Source: Acidobacteriaceae bacterium (GTDB lineage Bacteria; Acidobacteriota; Terriglobia; Terriglobales; Acidobacteriaceae). Taken from it: 64,000 nucleotides of DNA. The notes beneath the pieces are model-generated. The model did not search any database. It was not told where the DNA came from and saw only the letters and a program-made list of their open reading frames with translations. Below are positions 45,162 to 53,331 of this stretch, one piece after another (positions within the stretch are counted from its first letter, which is position 1; each line of letters starts with the position of its first letter). Position numbers and translations under genes: made by a program. The DNA lies in assembly GCA_027452245.1 (NCBI GenBank), contig DAIDGW010000079.1:36898-100897 (forward strand). Reading direction: 5' to 3'.

Positions 45162-46736
45162 TTACACAAGTGAAGCTTGGGCCAGCCGCACACGATCGAC
45201 TTTGCCGGTGGACGTTTTTGGCAGGTCCTCCATGAAATCGATAATTTCCGGAATCATGTATTTCGGAATCTTCGCCGCACAATGGGATTGCAGTTCCGCC
45301 GGCTTGATCGGCTGCGCCTCATGAGTCGAGATCACCGCCTTGATCCGGTTCCCGACGATGTCATCAGGGATTGCCAGCGCCGCCGCTTCTTTTACGCTCG
45401 GATGACTCAACAATGCGCTCTCGATCTCGCCCAGTTCGATCCGGTAGCCGCGGCTCTTGATCATGCTGTCGCGCCGCCCCAGGAAGTAGTAATTTCCATC
45501 CTCCCCGAGAGATACCAGGTCTCCCGTGCGATACATATTTTCCTGAAAGTTCTTTTGAAACCGGTTAGGCACCACCATCTTCGCCGTCTTCTCCAGATCG
45601 GCCCAGTACCCGTACGTCACCGCAGGCCCGCGAACATATAGCTCGCCCGTGTCACCCGGCTTCGTCACCATCTCATCTTTATCGTTCACCGCAAACACTT
45701 CCGTGTTTTCGCAGGCGATCCCGATCGGCAGCTTCTCCATGCTTTCCAGACGCGCCGCTTCGACTTTGTAATACGTGCAGACGTTCGTTTCTGTCGGGCC
45801 GTACAGGTTATAGAAATCCACCGTCGGCAGTAAGTTGACCAACTGCCGCAGATACTTCATCGGAAAGACTTCTCCCGCAAACAATATGATCCGCAGTTTC
45901 GCCAGCTTCTCGCGTGTGACATTGGCGTGCAGCAGCAGCAGCACCAGCGCCGACGGAACCGAGTACCACACCGTAATTCCCTTGCTCTCAATGAAGTTCG
46001 CCAGCACCGATGGAAACAGCGCGACATCTTCGGTCACCAGGTAAACGGTCGCCCCGGCTTCAATCGTGTTGTAGATGTCGAATACCGAAAGATCAAAGTG
46101 CAACGGAGCATGGTTCGACAGGTTGTCCTCGCTCCTGATCCGGAACTTCTCCGCGCACCACTCCACAAATGTCAGGGCGTTCTGGTGTGAGAGCATCACG
46201 CCTTTCGGCCGCCCCGTCGAACCCGACGTGTACAGGATGTACGCCAGATCCGTCTCGGTCAGAGTCACGGCTGGCGAACTTTCGCTCGGATAGTTCGTCA
46301 GCGCCGACCATGGCATCACTGTATGGCCGTTACTGTGTGCCGCATCTGCGTCGAGAACGATCGCAAGGTCCAATTCATCCAAAGTTCCTTTATCCAACCC
46401 GCGACGCTTCTCGCTGTTGGTGATCAGCACCCGCACCCCGCAATTTTGCAGGATGTAGCTGACCCGGTCCGCAGGAGCCGCCGGATCCAGAGGCACATAC
46501 ACTCCGCCGGCCTTCAACACGCCAAACATGCTGACAATTGAGTCCACCGCCTTCGGAAAGTACAGCCCGACTCGATCGCCCTTCTTGACTCCATACTCCT
46601 GGAGTAAGTGCGCCATCTGGTTCGATTTTTCTTCTAACTCGCGGTAAGTAATGCTGCGGCCACGTGCCCACACCGCAGTCTTTTCCGGATACAGGCTAGC
46701 ACTCTTCTTCAACAGCTGCTGCAGGGTATATGCCAT
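45162..46736 (-). CDS. Stand-alone adenylation enzyme, probable L-prolyl-AMP ligase (PltF-like)
   Basis: 524 aa, a complete adenylation domain with no carrier or condensation part. Core motifs: YTSGSTGRPKG, NLYGPTETNVC, YRTGDLVSL, RGYRIELGEIES and STGKVDR (catalytic Lys). Aligning FDLSVFDIY, ITVWYSVPS, ILFAGE and NLYGPTETNVC to GrsA gives the pocket D235-L236-F239-Y278-L299-A301-L322-V330-C331. From memory the proline enzymes PltF/RedM/CouN4 read D-L-L-Y-L-A-L-V-C, so one position differs. Flanking genes are a discrete carrier and a PltE-like dehydrogenase, the same three-gene set. It should activate L-proline and load it on the 91-aa carrier. Confidence 0.88.
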   Translation of the reverse strand: MAYTLQQLLKKSASLYPEKTAVWARGRSITYRELEEKSNQMAHLLQEYGVKKGDRVGLYFPKAVDSIVSMFGVLKAGGVYVPLDPAAPADRVSYILQNCGVRVLITNSEKRRGLDKGTLDELDLAIVLDADAAHSNGHTVMPWSALTNYPSESSPAVTLTETDLAYILYTSGSTGRPKGVMLSHQNALTFVEWCAEKFRIRSEDNLSNHAPLHFDLSVFDIYNTIEAGATVYLVTEDVALFPSVLANFIESKGITVWYSVPSALVLLLLHANVTREKLAKLRIILFAGEVFPMKYLRQLVNLLPTVDFYNLYGPTETNVCTYYKVEAARLESMEKLPIGIACENTEVFAVNDKDEMVTKPGDTGELYVRGPAVTYGYWADLEKTAKMVVPNRFQKNFQENMYRTGDLVSLGEDGNYYFLGRRDSMIKSRGYRIELGEIESALLSHPSVKEAAALAIPDDIVGNRIKAVISTHEAQPIKPAELQSHCAAKIPKYMIPEIIDFMEDLPKTSTGKVDRVRLAQASLV

Positions 46737-46769
46737 GGGGTCCCGTTCACCAGTTGAGATTGGGGAGGT

Positions 46770-47915
46770 TTAGAGTCCTTGAAAACCGGCAATGATTACT
46801 TTCTGGATTTCCGAAGTGCCGGAGTAAATCTTGCCTGAGATGGAATCGCGCAGATCGCGCTCCATCTCATACTCCGTCGTATAACCATAGCCGCCGTGAA
46901 TCTGGATTGCGTCCAGGCACGTTTGCACGGTGGCTTCGCTCACATAAAGCTTCGCCATGGCGGCTTCGCGCAACGCGTGCCGCCCCTGGCTCTTCAGCCA
47001 TGCGGCTTTGTAAAGCAGCAAGCGGCCCGTCTCCAGCCTGACTTCCATGTCGGCGATCTTGTTGGCGATCGCTGAATACTTCCCGATCGGATTACCGAAC
47101 TGTTGCCGCTCGCGGGCATACTTTACGCACGTTTCAATCAGGCGCTGCATCATTCCCAGGTGGCTCGCCATGATGCAAGTGCGCTCCCACTCCATCGAGT
47201 GCGTAAAAATCGCCTGCCCGCTGCCTTCTTTGCCGAGAATGCTAGCGGCTGAGACTTCGCAATCTACCAGCGCCACTTCCGACATGGGCGAGGTGCGCAA
47301 TCCCATCTTGTGCAACTTCTTCCCGATCACCAGGCCCGGATGCCCCTTCTCAATCAGGAAGCCGGTCACTCCATTCGCGCCCTTCGAAGGGTCCACATTG
47401 GCGAACACGATAAACAGGTCGCCGTGAATCGTGTTCGTAATAAATGTTTTGGTTCCATTCAGGACGAAAGAATTACCTTTGCGCTCCGCGCGCGTCCGCA
47501 AGCTGTACGCGTCCGAACCCGACATCGGCTCGGTCATGCAGTGCAACCCAATCCATTCCCCACTGATCAGCTTCGGCAGGTACTTACGCTTTTGCTCTTC
47601 GGTGCCGAACCCCATCAGTGGAATAATCGTCGTCCACATGTGGGCATTCAGCGAGAACAGGAAGCCGTTATCTTTGCAGCCGTAACCCAGCGCTTCCAGC
47701 GCGCAAACCGTAGTCAGCGTATCGGCTCCGCCGCCGCCGTACTCGACCGGCACCGGAAGACCCAGGATTCCGAACTGAGCGCATTTCTTCCAAAACTCGA
47801 ATGGGAATTCTTCTTCCCGATCCCGCCGCTCAAGATCGTCGTTCAGTTCAGTCTTGGCAAATCGAATCACTTCTTTTCGAAACGCGGCTTGTTCTTCTGT
47901 CCAGGAAAAATCCAA
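46770..47915 (-). CDS. Acyl-CoA-dehydrogenase-fold flavoenzyme, probable prolyl-carrier dehydrogenase (PltE-like)
   Basis: 381 aa starting at TTG, with GAGGGGA upstream. It has the full acyl-CoA dehydrogenase fold with TEPMSGSDA, GTKTFITN and the C-terminal IHGGYGYTTEYEMERDLRD. The usual C-terminal catalytic Glu of the IYEGTSEIQ motif is Ser (IYSGTSEIQ). Glu244 in SMEWERTC instead fits the position of the base in isovaleryl-CoA dehydrogenase and PltE-type enzymes. DNGFLFSLNAHMW and the ERTCIMASHLGMMQR helix also resemble PltE as I recall it. It likely oxidises prolyl-S-carrier with FAD to a pyrrolyl-2-carboxyl thioester (four electrons) or stops at a pyrroline (two electrons, AnaB-like). Confidence 0.87.
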   Translation of the reverse strand: MDFSWTEEQAAFRKEVIRFAKTELNDDLERRDREEEFPFEFWKKCAQFGILGLPVPVEYGGGGADTLTTVCALEALGYGCKDNGFLFSLNAHMWTTIIPLMGFGTEEQKRKYLPKLISGEWIGLHCMTEPMSGSDAYSLRTRAERKGNSFVLNGTKTFITNTIHGDLFIVFANVDPSKGANGVTGFLIEKGHPGLVIGKKLHKMGLRTSPMSEVALVDCEVSAASILGKEGSGQAIFTHSMEWERTCIMASHLGMMQRLIETCVKYARERQQFGNPIGKYSAIANKIADMEVRLETGRLLLYKAAWLKSQGRHALREAAMAKLYVSEATVQTCLDAIQIHGGYGYTTEYEMERDLRDSISGKIYSGTSEIQKVIIAGFQGL

Positions 47916-47949
47916 GTTCGTCCCCTCGTTCTGGTCTGTACAAAAAATC

Positions 47950-48606
47950 CTAGGCGGAAGCCTGCTGGTTCGAAGTCTGAGTCACTGGTTGCGGATGGCC
48001 CACTCCATTCGCCTTGGTTGCATGCCCATTCCCCTTACTCGGAGCGCTCGCCTCCGCCGCCGGTTGCGCCGCTCTCCAGGGGAACCGCCGCGGCTTCCCG
48101 CCCGGTAGCTTGATTCGCGCGGGAACTCCCATGATCGTTGTGTTGTCCGGCACGTCCGTGATGACTACGCTGTTTGCCACGATAACTACATTATTTCCGA
48201 TCTTGCAGTCCCCAACGATCTTGCATCCCGCACCGAAGTAAACATTCTCGCCAATTTCCTTGCATCCCGATCCAATCAGTACTCCCGACTGAAACGTCGC
48301 TCCCTGCCCAATCTTCACCGGAGGTATATACAGCCCCTGGGGTGTATGGATCACCATCCCCGGCCCAATCTCTGCATCCGGCGAAATAAATACTCCCAGG
48401 AATAACTGGTTGAATCTCTGCCAGAACAGGGCCGGTATCATCAGCAGTTGCCGAACCACCGGAATCCTCAGCGTGAGCACCCAATGCGAATACCGGTAGC
48501 AAAGCAGCGCCGGCATCTCCACGTGCAGCAGCACGCGCCACCAGCCTGTCTCCATCTTGCGATCGCCCATCGCCGCCTGAAAATCTGCCCGTAAGTTCTC
48601 AAACAT
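47950..48606 (-). CDS. Hexapeptide-repeat (left-handed beta-helix) acyltransferase
   Basis: 218 aa. The N-terminal ~85 residues are helical with an amphipathic or membrane-facing stretch (RQLLMIPALFWQRFNQLFLGVFI). Residues ~85-175 hold the hexapeptide repeats (ISPDAEIGPGMVIHTPQGLY, IGENVYFGAGCKIVG, IGNNVVIVANSVV, GVPARI), resembling CysE-type acetyltransferases found in EPS loci. The last ~45 residues are a Pro/Ala/Asn-rich tail unlikely to be structured. The likely role is transfer of an acetyl group to a sugar. Because it lies 34 bp downstream of the AAA-free CpsD-like gene and 34 bp upstream of the prolyl dehydrogenase, it is also a candidate for using an unusual acyl donor; that is speculation. 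Confidence 0.8.
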   Translation of the reverse strand: MFENLRADFQAAMGDRKMETGWWRVLLHVEMPALLCYRYSHWVLTLRIPVVRQLLMIPALFWQRFNQLFLGVFISPDAEIGPGMVIHTPQGLYIPPVKIGQGATFQSGVLIGSGCKEIGENVYFGAGCKIVGDCKIGNNVVIVANSVVITDVPDNTTIMGVPARIKLPGGKPRRFPWRAAQPAAEASAPSKGNGHATKANGVGHPQPVTQTSNQQASA

Positions 48607-48640
48607 TGTGTTCTTTTCTTTCCCCGGAAATTCAACTCAC

Positions 48641-49414
48641 TTACAGCTTGTTGTAAATCGCGTCGGGAATCGGGAAGGTACGTTGATTCAAGACCGCACC
48701 CAGCACCCGCGCCTTTGCTGCCTGCATTTCGCTCACCGCCCTCTTTACCGATTCGCGCCGCGAAGAATTGGCCTTCAGCACCAGCACCACTCCATCGCAA
48801 ACCCCACCCAGCACGACGCTGTCGTTACATACGCTGGTTGCCGCCGTATCGATCAGCACGTAGTCGAACGCATTTCGCAACTCACCGATCCGCACCCGCA
48901 TGCGATCCGAACTGACCAGCGACGCTCCGTTCTCTACCGGTGCCCCGCAGCTCATCAGGTACAGGTTCGGCCGCGCCAGATTCTTCACGAAATGTCCAAC
49001 CGGATCCGGAAAGCGCAACGCATCGGAAAGCCCATGGTGATTTTCGATTCCGAAAGCCTCGTGCTGTCCGGGATTGCGCAGGTTGGCATCCACCAGGCAC
49101 ACCGAAGCGCGCGTCTGCCCCGCCAGCGTCTCTGCCACCCGGCTCACCATCCAACTGCAACCGTTTCCAGGCTCCGTGCTCGAAAACACCACCGCCCGCG
49201 CCGACTCTGCGCCCGGCATCAGAAACAGCCGTTGCACCAGCTTGTTTACTTCCTCAAGTTCATGTTCGTTCAAACTCAAAACTGGAGCGACCGGTTCAAC
49301 TGGCAGTTCGGCAACAACTTCCTGCGGAGCCGGAGCGATCAGAACCTCTGCGGTCTGTTCGAAGATGTTCTGTTCTTTCCCGATGTTCTGCAGCAATTCG
49401 AAGTTTCGGCTCAT
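48641..49414 (-). CDS. CpsD/CapB-like P-loop protein with degenerate Walker A (pseudo-tyrosine-kinase)
   Basis: 257 aa with GAGGA upstream. The fold follows bacterial tyrosine kinases of EPS systems: Walker A region STEPGNGCSWM, Walker A' VCLVDANLRNPG, and Walker B YVLIDTAA. The Walker A lysine (GxGKS/T) is Cys here, and there is no C-terminal Tyr cluster (it ends PIPDAIYNKL). ATP hydrolysis and autophosphorylation are therefore doubtful. The Wzz-like partner is encoded separately two genes upstream. It may act as a structural regulator of chain-length control. The first ~55 residues form a Pro/Val/Glu-rich linker. Confidence 0.85.
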   Translation of the reverse strand: MSRNFELLQNIGKEQNIFEQTAEVLIAPAPQEVVAELPVEPVAPVLSLNEHELEEVNKLVQRLFLMPGAESARAVVFSSTEPGNGCSWMVSRVAETLAGQTRASVCLVDANLRNPGQHEAFGIENHHGLSDALRFPDPVGHFVKNLARPNLYLMSCGAPVENGASLVSSDRMRVRIGELRNAFDYVLIDTAATSVCNDSVVLGGVCDGVVLVLKANSSRRESVKRAVSEMQAAKARVLGAVLNQRTFPIPDAIYNKL

Positions 49415-49460
49415 CCCATTCCTCTGATCTGAGGCTTTCTCAGTCCCTGTTATTCAGCTG

Positions 49461-50507
49461 TTATTGCCAGTTCTTCAAAGACCTGGCAACCTGCTCCAGA
49501 TAGGCGCGCGCCTCGGTTGGAGTAAGTGTTCCCGTGTTAGCCGGACGAGCCTGCGTCAGCACTGAGGCTGCCCGGTCCAGGTCTCGCGCCGGTTGGCGGC
49601 GGCTATTCAGATCCAGACGCCGCAATTGTTCATAAATCGCTTCTTCTTCGTTAAACGACTGTTCAGATCGCTCGCCGTCCCAATTCTGTTGCGAAAGCAA
49701 CGGAGTGATATCCAGATCGGTAATCACCTCCTCGACCATCGCCAGATCAATCACTTTCTTCCCCAGAGCGCACGCCAGCGACATCGCGTTAAAACAGAAA
49801 TTGTTGATGCTGCGCGGAATCCCTTCCGTGAAGCTCGTGATCCGCGCCAGCGCCTCCTGCGTGAACAGCTCTTCGCCTTGATAGCCGGCCACCTTCAGCC
49901 GGTGCTGAATATACTTGTGAGTCTCCTGCTGCGACAGCGGATGCAGTGCACTCAGCAACGACACTCGCTGCCGGAGCTGCGCCAGCTTGCGATTGGCCAG
50001 CTTGTCCGCCAGTTCCGGCTGGCCAGCCAACACGATCTGCAGCAGCTTCGCCCGTGGCGTCTCAAAGTCCGAAAGCAAACGGATCGTTTCCAGTACCGAG
50101 GCGTCCAGGTTCTGCGCTTCGTCTACCACCACAATGAAATTCCTTCCGGCCCGCGCTTCCTGCAAAAGATACTGGTTGAACTTTTCGTGCATCCGCACGA
50201 AATCATGATCGGCCGTCTCAAACCCCAGCTCGGCCATCAGGAAGCGCATAAATTCGCGCGACGTGCATTGCGTCTGGAAAACGAATGCCGTCCTGGCCGT
50301 GTTGCGGAACTTCTCCATCAGGTGGAAGAGCAGTGTTGTCTTCCCCATCCCCGGCTTCGCAATCAGCGCCAGAAATCCGCGCCCCGTCTCAATCCCGTAA
50401 TACAACGAGGCCAGCGCTTCCCGGTGCGCCGGGCTGAGATAGAGAAAGCGCGGGTCTGGCGTTACTCCGAAAGGCTGTTCCCGTAGACCGAAAAATTTCA
50501 GGTACAC
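49461..50507 (-). CDS. ExeA/GspA-like AAA ATPase of exopolysaccharide systems
   Basis: 348 aa, start GTG with GGGAGAG upstream. YLKFFGLREQPFGVTPDPRF is the hallmark N-terminus of the ExeA/XrtA-associated ATPase group. Walker A AKPGMGKTT, Walker B FIVVVDEAQ, sensor region IVLAGQPELADKLA, and the ITSFTEGIPRSINNFC arginine/sensor-2 segment are intact. The last ~80 residues are a low-complexity linker and helical tail. These ATPases accompany EPS export genes, often next to a CpsD-like protein as here; their exact mechanical role is unsettled. It starts 12 bp after the chain-length gene stop, so the two are likely co-translated. Confidence 0.88.
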   Translation of the reverse strand: MYLKFFGLREQPFGVTPDPRFLYLSPAHREALASLYYGIETGRGFLALIAKPGMGKTTLLFHLMEKFRNTARTAFVFQTQCTSREFMRFLMAELGFETADHDFVRMHEKFNQYLLQEARAGRNFIVVVDEAQNLDASVLETIRLLSDFETPRAKLLQIVLAGQPELADKLANRKLAQLRQRVSLLSALHPLSQQETHKYIQHRLKVAGYQGEELFTQEALARITSFTEGIPRSINNFCFNAMSLACALGKKVIDLAMVEEVITDLDITPLLSQQNWDGERSEQSFNEEEAIYEQLRRLDLNSRRQPARDLDRAASVLTQARPANTGTLTPTEARAYLEQVARSLKNWQ

Positions 50508-50519
50508 GTGCTCTCCCTA

Positions 50520-52118
50520 TTAGTTCTGGCTGAATGTTTGACCAACCGCGCTTTCCAACCCCGCGTCCACCGGACCGTTGCCATTGCCATTCGACGGCGG
50601 ATGACCGTTTCCGTTGTGGTTGCCGTTCGAACCGAACCGGTGCGGGACTGCCGCCAGCACAGGAATATTCAACTCCGAAATCACTTCCGTCGGCGTCCGG
50701 AACGAGGTATCCATATACTCCACCCCGAATACCACCCCCAGGCTCAACACCGCTGAGAGCAGGATTCCCACAAACCCGAATAGCAACTTCGAGTTTGTCG
50801 GCGTGTATGGAACATTCGGTGCTTCCGCAATAGCCACGTTCAGAATCCTGCGCTGGTCCAGCGCTTCCGCCATCCGCGCTTCTTCCTGTTTCTTCAGGTA
50901 GAGCAGGTAATTCTCTTCGTTCGTTTTTTCGCTGCGCAGCAGATCCTGTTGAATCAGGCCCTTCTCTTCCAGGTTACGCGCATTCGCCTGGTAGATGGTC
51001 ACAATACTCTGTGTCGCGGCCGCCCGCGCTTCCAACGCGCTGTAATCGGCCTTCGCCTTCGCCAGTTCCGTTCTCAGCCAGTTGTAGGTTGGGTTCTGGT
51101 CCGTGGTCTCTTCCTTGATCGGCTTGCTCTCCTCCGCGGCAATCGCTGTATGTGTGTCGGCAATCTGCTTGTCGACTTCCTGCACCAAGGCGTACGTCGG
51201 TTGATACTTGGTCAGCAATTCCGTGCGCTTCAGCTCGAGTCCCATCAAGGTGCTCTTCAATTTCTCCAGCACCTGCGCGTCGTCCGACTCTCTTACCTGC
51301 GTGGTCATCCGGTCGGGAGTATCTCCGAGCTGCTTCTCCAGGTCATGGATGCGCTGCTCAGTCGAAGCCATCTCCGCCCGCGTTGATTCCAGCGTCGCGC
51401 TGAAATCGTTCAGCTTTTGCAGCGTGATGTCGCGCGCCAGCTGCGGCGCTACCCCGCCCTGCTCGTCCGCAAATTTCTTCAGACGCTCTTCCGCATCCTG
51501 CAGGTTCTTGTGATAAAGGTCCGTTTCCTGCTCGAAGAACTCCACTTGCTCCGCTGGACGGTGCACTTCAAGATGCTTCTCGATATAGGCATTGGAAAGC
51601 GTCTCGAGCACTCGCTTGGCCAGTTGCGGATTCGAGGAGGTATAGGCAATGCTGATCACGTCGCTCTTCTTCAGCAGTTCGACCTTCAGATCGCTCTTCA
51701 GGCGCACAATCGCCTTCCAGGTCATCTCGTCCGGGCTGCGCTTGATGCCGACGTAGGAAAGCAGCGACTTGCGTTTATTCAGCCCGCATGCCAGCACCGT
51801 CTTCCGCAACACATCGTCGCTCTGGATCAACTCAATCTCCGAGTTCAACTCTTCTTCGCTGATGTCTTCCTTCACCTGCATGTTGTCGGTGCGTTGCGGC
51901 GTCACCACCGCGTCGACGCGTTCGCGTTTCACCAGGATCTTGGTCACCGCCTGGTACTTCGGCGGCATCAGCAGCACGGCCACGATCGTGCCCAGCACCA
52001 ACCCTGCGAAACACATCATCAGAAGGCGCTTGTGCCGGAATCCAATAGCCACAAAATCACGCAGCGTGAACGAAAGATTGTGGCCGCTACCACTCGTTAT
52101 TACGTCTTGATCTGCCAT
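50520..52118 (-). CDS. Wzz/GumC-type chain-length determinant protein
   Basis: 532 aa from ATG 52118, with GGAGCAA upstream; the frame reaches 52196 but that part overlaps the export gene. One membrane helix near the N-terminus (RLLMMCFAGLVLGTIVAVLL) and one near residue 480 (LLFGFVGILLSAVLSLGVVFG) flank a periplasmic domain with a long coiled coil (~170-440). There is no fused kinase domain, in line with the separate CpsD-like gene. The C-terminal ~40 residues are Gly/Asn-rich and cytoplasmic. It sets polymer length and links the polymerase to the outer-membrane exporter, whose gene is 19 bp upstream. Confidence 0.9.
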   Translation of the reverse strand: MADQDVITSGSGHNLSFTLRDFVAIGFRHKRLLMMCFAGLVLGTIVAVLLMPPKYQAVTKILVKRERVDAVVTPQRTDNMQVKEDISEEELNSEIELIQSDDVLRKTVLACGLNKRKSLLSYVGIKRSPDEMTWKAIVRLKSDLKVELLKKSDVISIAYTSSNPQLAKRVLETLSNAYIEKHLEVHRPAEQVEFFEQETDLYHKNLQDAEERLKKFADEQGGVAPQLARDITLQKLNDFSATLESTRAEMASTEQRIHDLEKQLGDTPDRMTTQVRESDDAQVLEKLKSTLMGLELKRTELLTKYQPTYALVQEVDKQIADTHTAIAAEESKPIKEETTDQNPTYNWLRTELAKAKADYSALEARAAATQSIVTIYQANARNLEEKGLIQQDLLRSEKTNEENYLLYLKKQEEARMAEALDQRRILNVAIAEAPNVPYTPTNSKLLFGFVGILLSAVLSLGVVFGVEYMDTSFRTPTEVISELNIPVLAAVPHRFGSNGNHNGNGHPPSNGNGNGPVDAGLESAVGQTFSQN

Positions 52119-52137
52119 AAGTTGCTCCGTGCTTCGC

Positions 52138-52857
52138 TTAGAACTGTCCGATTTGGGAATACGCTCCCATCGATGCGTTCGGAATGAATCGTTCAATCTT
52201 CGAGATCGTGTTTTTCGGAACCACGATCATGTCCCCGGGGTGCAGATACATATCCTCGTGCAAGTTTCCCGTCTTCATCATCTTCTTCACGTTGATGATC
52301 TTGGCTTCCACCCACTCGTCCGACACCCGCCGGAACAGCAATACCTGCGAGTGTTTCGCCGAATCCCGGAATCCGCCTGCGATCGCCACCGCTTCCGTCA
52401 CTGTCACATCGCCGCGCAGATCATATTTTCCTGGACGGCCCACTTGCCCGTCCGCAATGAAGTATGGCTTCTCGAAATCTTTCAGCACTACCGAAATCTG
52501 CGGATCATTCAGGATTGGGCTGTACGCCTTCTTCAGCGTCGCCGTCAGTTCCGGAACGGTTTGTCCCACCACGTGCATATCCCCCACACCCCGCATGGTG
52601 ATGAAACCGTCCGGTTGCACCGTCACCGTCTGATTGAATTCCGGACTCAGCTCGAAATTCACGTCGAAGCTGTCTCCCGCGCTGATCTTGTACCTCGGAT
52701 ACCGGTTTTGCAACTGCGGAGCGGCCTGTGTCTGCGCCTTGTTCGTGTCCGCCGTCACATTCGCCACTTGCGTCGGCGCCGTCGTCGTCTGCGCCGCCGA
52801 CACCCCCACCAGCATTGCGAGCATCGCTATGAAAGCTGACCGTCTGATTTTCTTCAT
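52138..52857 (-). CDS. Outer-membrane polysaccharide export protein (OPX, short Wza-like)
   Basis: 239 aa from ATG 52857, with GAGGAA 5 nt upstream; a further 11 in-frame codons exist without a good site. Signal peptide IAMLAMLVGVSAAQ, no lipobox Cys. Poly_export domain ~55-140 (YKISAGDSFDVNF, VTVQPDGFITMRGVGDM, GQTVPELTATL) followed by an SLBB domain ~145-225 (FIADGQVGRPGKYDL, VTEAVAIAGGF, HPGDMIVVPK). It is shorter than E. coli Wza and lacks an evident C-terminal outer-membrane helix, so a partner barrel may exist elsewhere. It exports the finished polymer. Confidence 0.9.
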   Translation of the reverse strand: MKKIRRSAFIAMLAMLVGVSAAQTTTAPTQVANVTADTNKAQTQAAPQLQNRYPRYKISAGDSFDVNFELSPEFNQTVTVQPDGFITMRGVGDMHVVGQTVPELTATLKKAYSPILNDPQISVVLKDFEKPYFIADGQVGRPGKYDLRGDVTVTEAVAIAGGFRDSAKHSQVLLFRRVSDEWVEAKIINVKKMMKTGNLHEDMYLHPGDMIVVPKNTISKIERFIPNASMGAYSQIGQF

Positions 52858-52910
52858 TGCATTCCTCATAAACTCTCGCTTCGCGCGCATTCAGCGGCGC
52901 GTTCCTTCCG

Positions 52911-53228
52911 CTACTCCGATCCTTCCACCGGAACAGCTCCCCCCATCGCCGAATCCGGCGTTATGTTGTGGCGCCGCATTTTGTACAACAGACCCCGATA
53001 GCTCACGCTGAGCAGTTTGGCCGCACGCTTCCGGTTCCATCCCGTCTGCTTCAGCGCGATGCTGATCGCATTGATTTCCGCCTCTTCGCGGAAGCTGCGA
53101 AGAGAGAGTTCGCGCGTGCCCGACAACAGCACTTCTGCTTTCGGCAACTCGCCCAGCGTCTTGTGGACAGTCGAACCTTGCTCCCCGTTGCCATTCGTAA
53201 TCGTGGTCTTTGCTTCAACTTCACTCAT
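52911..53228 (-). CDS. Fis-type helix-turn-helix regulator
   Basis: 105 aa from ATG 53228, with AGAGAGG upstream; the frame continues to 53306 without a start site. The N-terminal ~50 residues are polar and probably flexible. Residues ~50-92 (EEAEINAISIALKQTGWNRKRAAKLLSVS, in part) match the HTH_8/Fis domain found at the C-terminus of NtrC-family activators, ending RGLLYKMRRHNI. There is no AAA or receiver domain, so it is a free DNA-binding module. It is placed between the antiterminator and the export gene and probably regulates this operon. Confidence 0.85.
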   Translation of the reverse strand: MSEVEAKTTITNGNGEQGSTVHKTLGELPKAEVLLSGTRELSLRSFREEAEINAISIALKQTGWNRKRAAKLLSVSYRGLLYKMRRHNITPDSAMGGAVPVEGSE

Positions 53229-53331
53229 ACGCAACCTCTCTCTAGTTCCGGTCGCCCATTCCCTCAGGCCGCCCTTTTCTGCGGGAGCCTTGCAGCTCCC
53301 TCCCATCTACCGCACTACGAAATCTCTCGCT

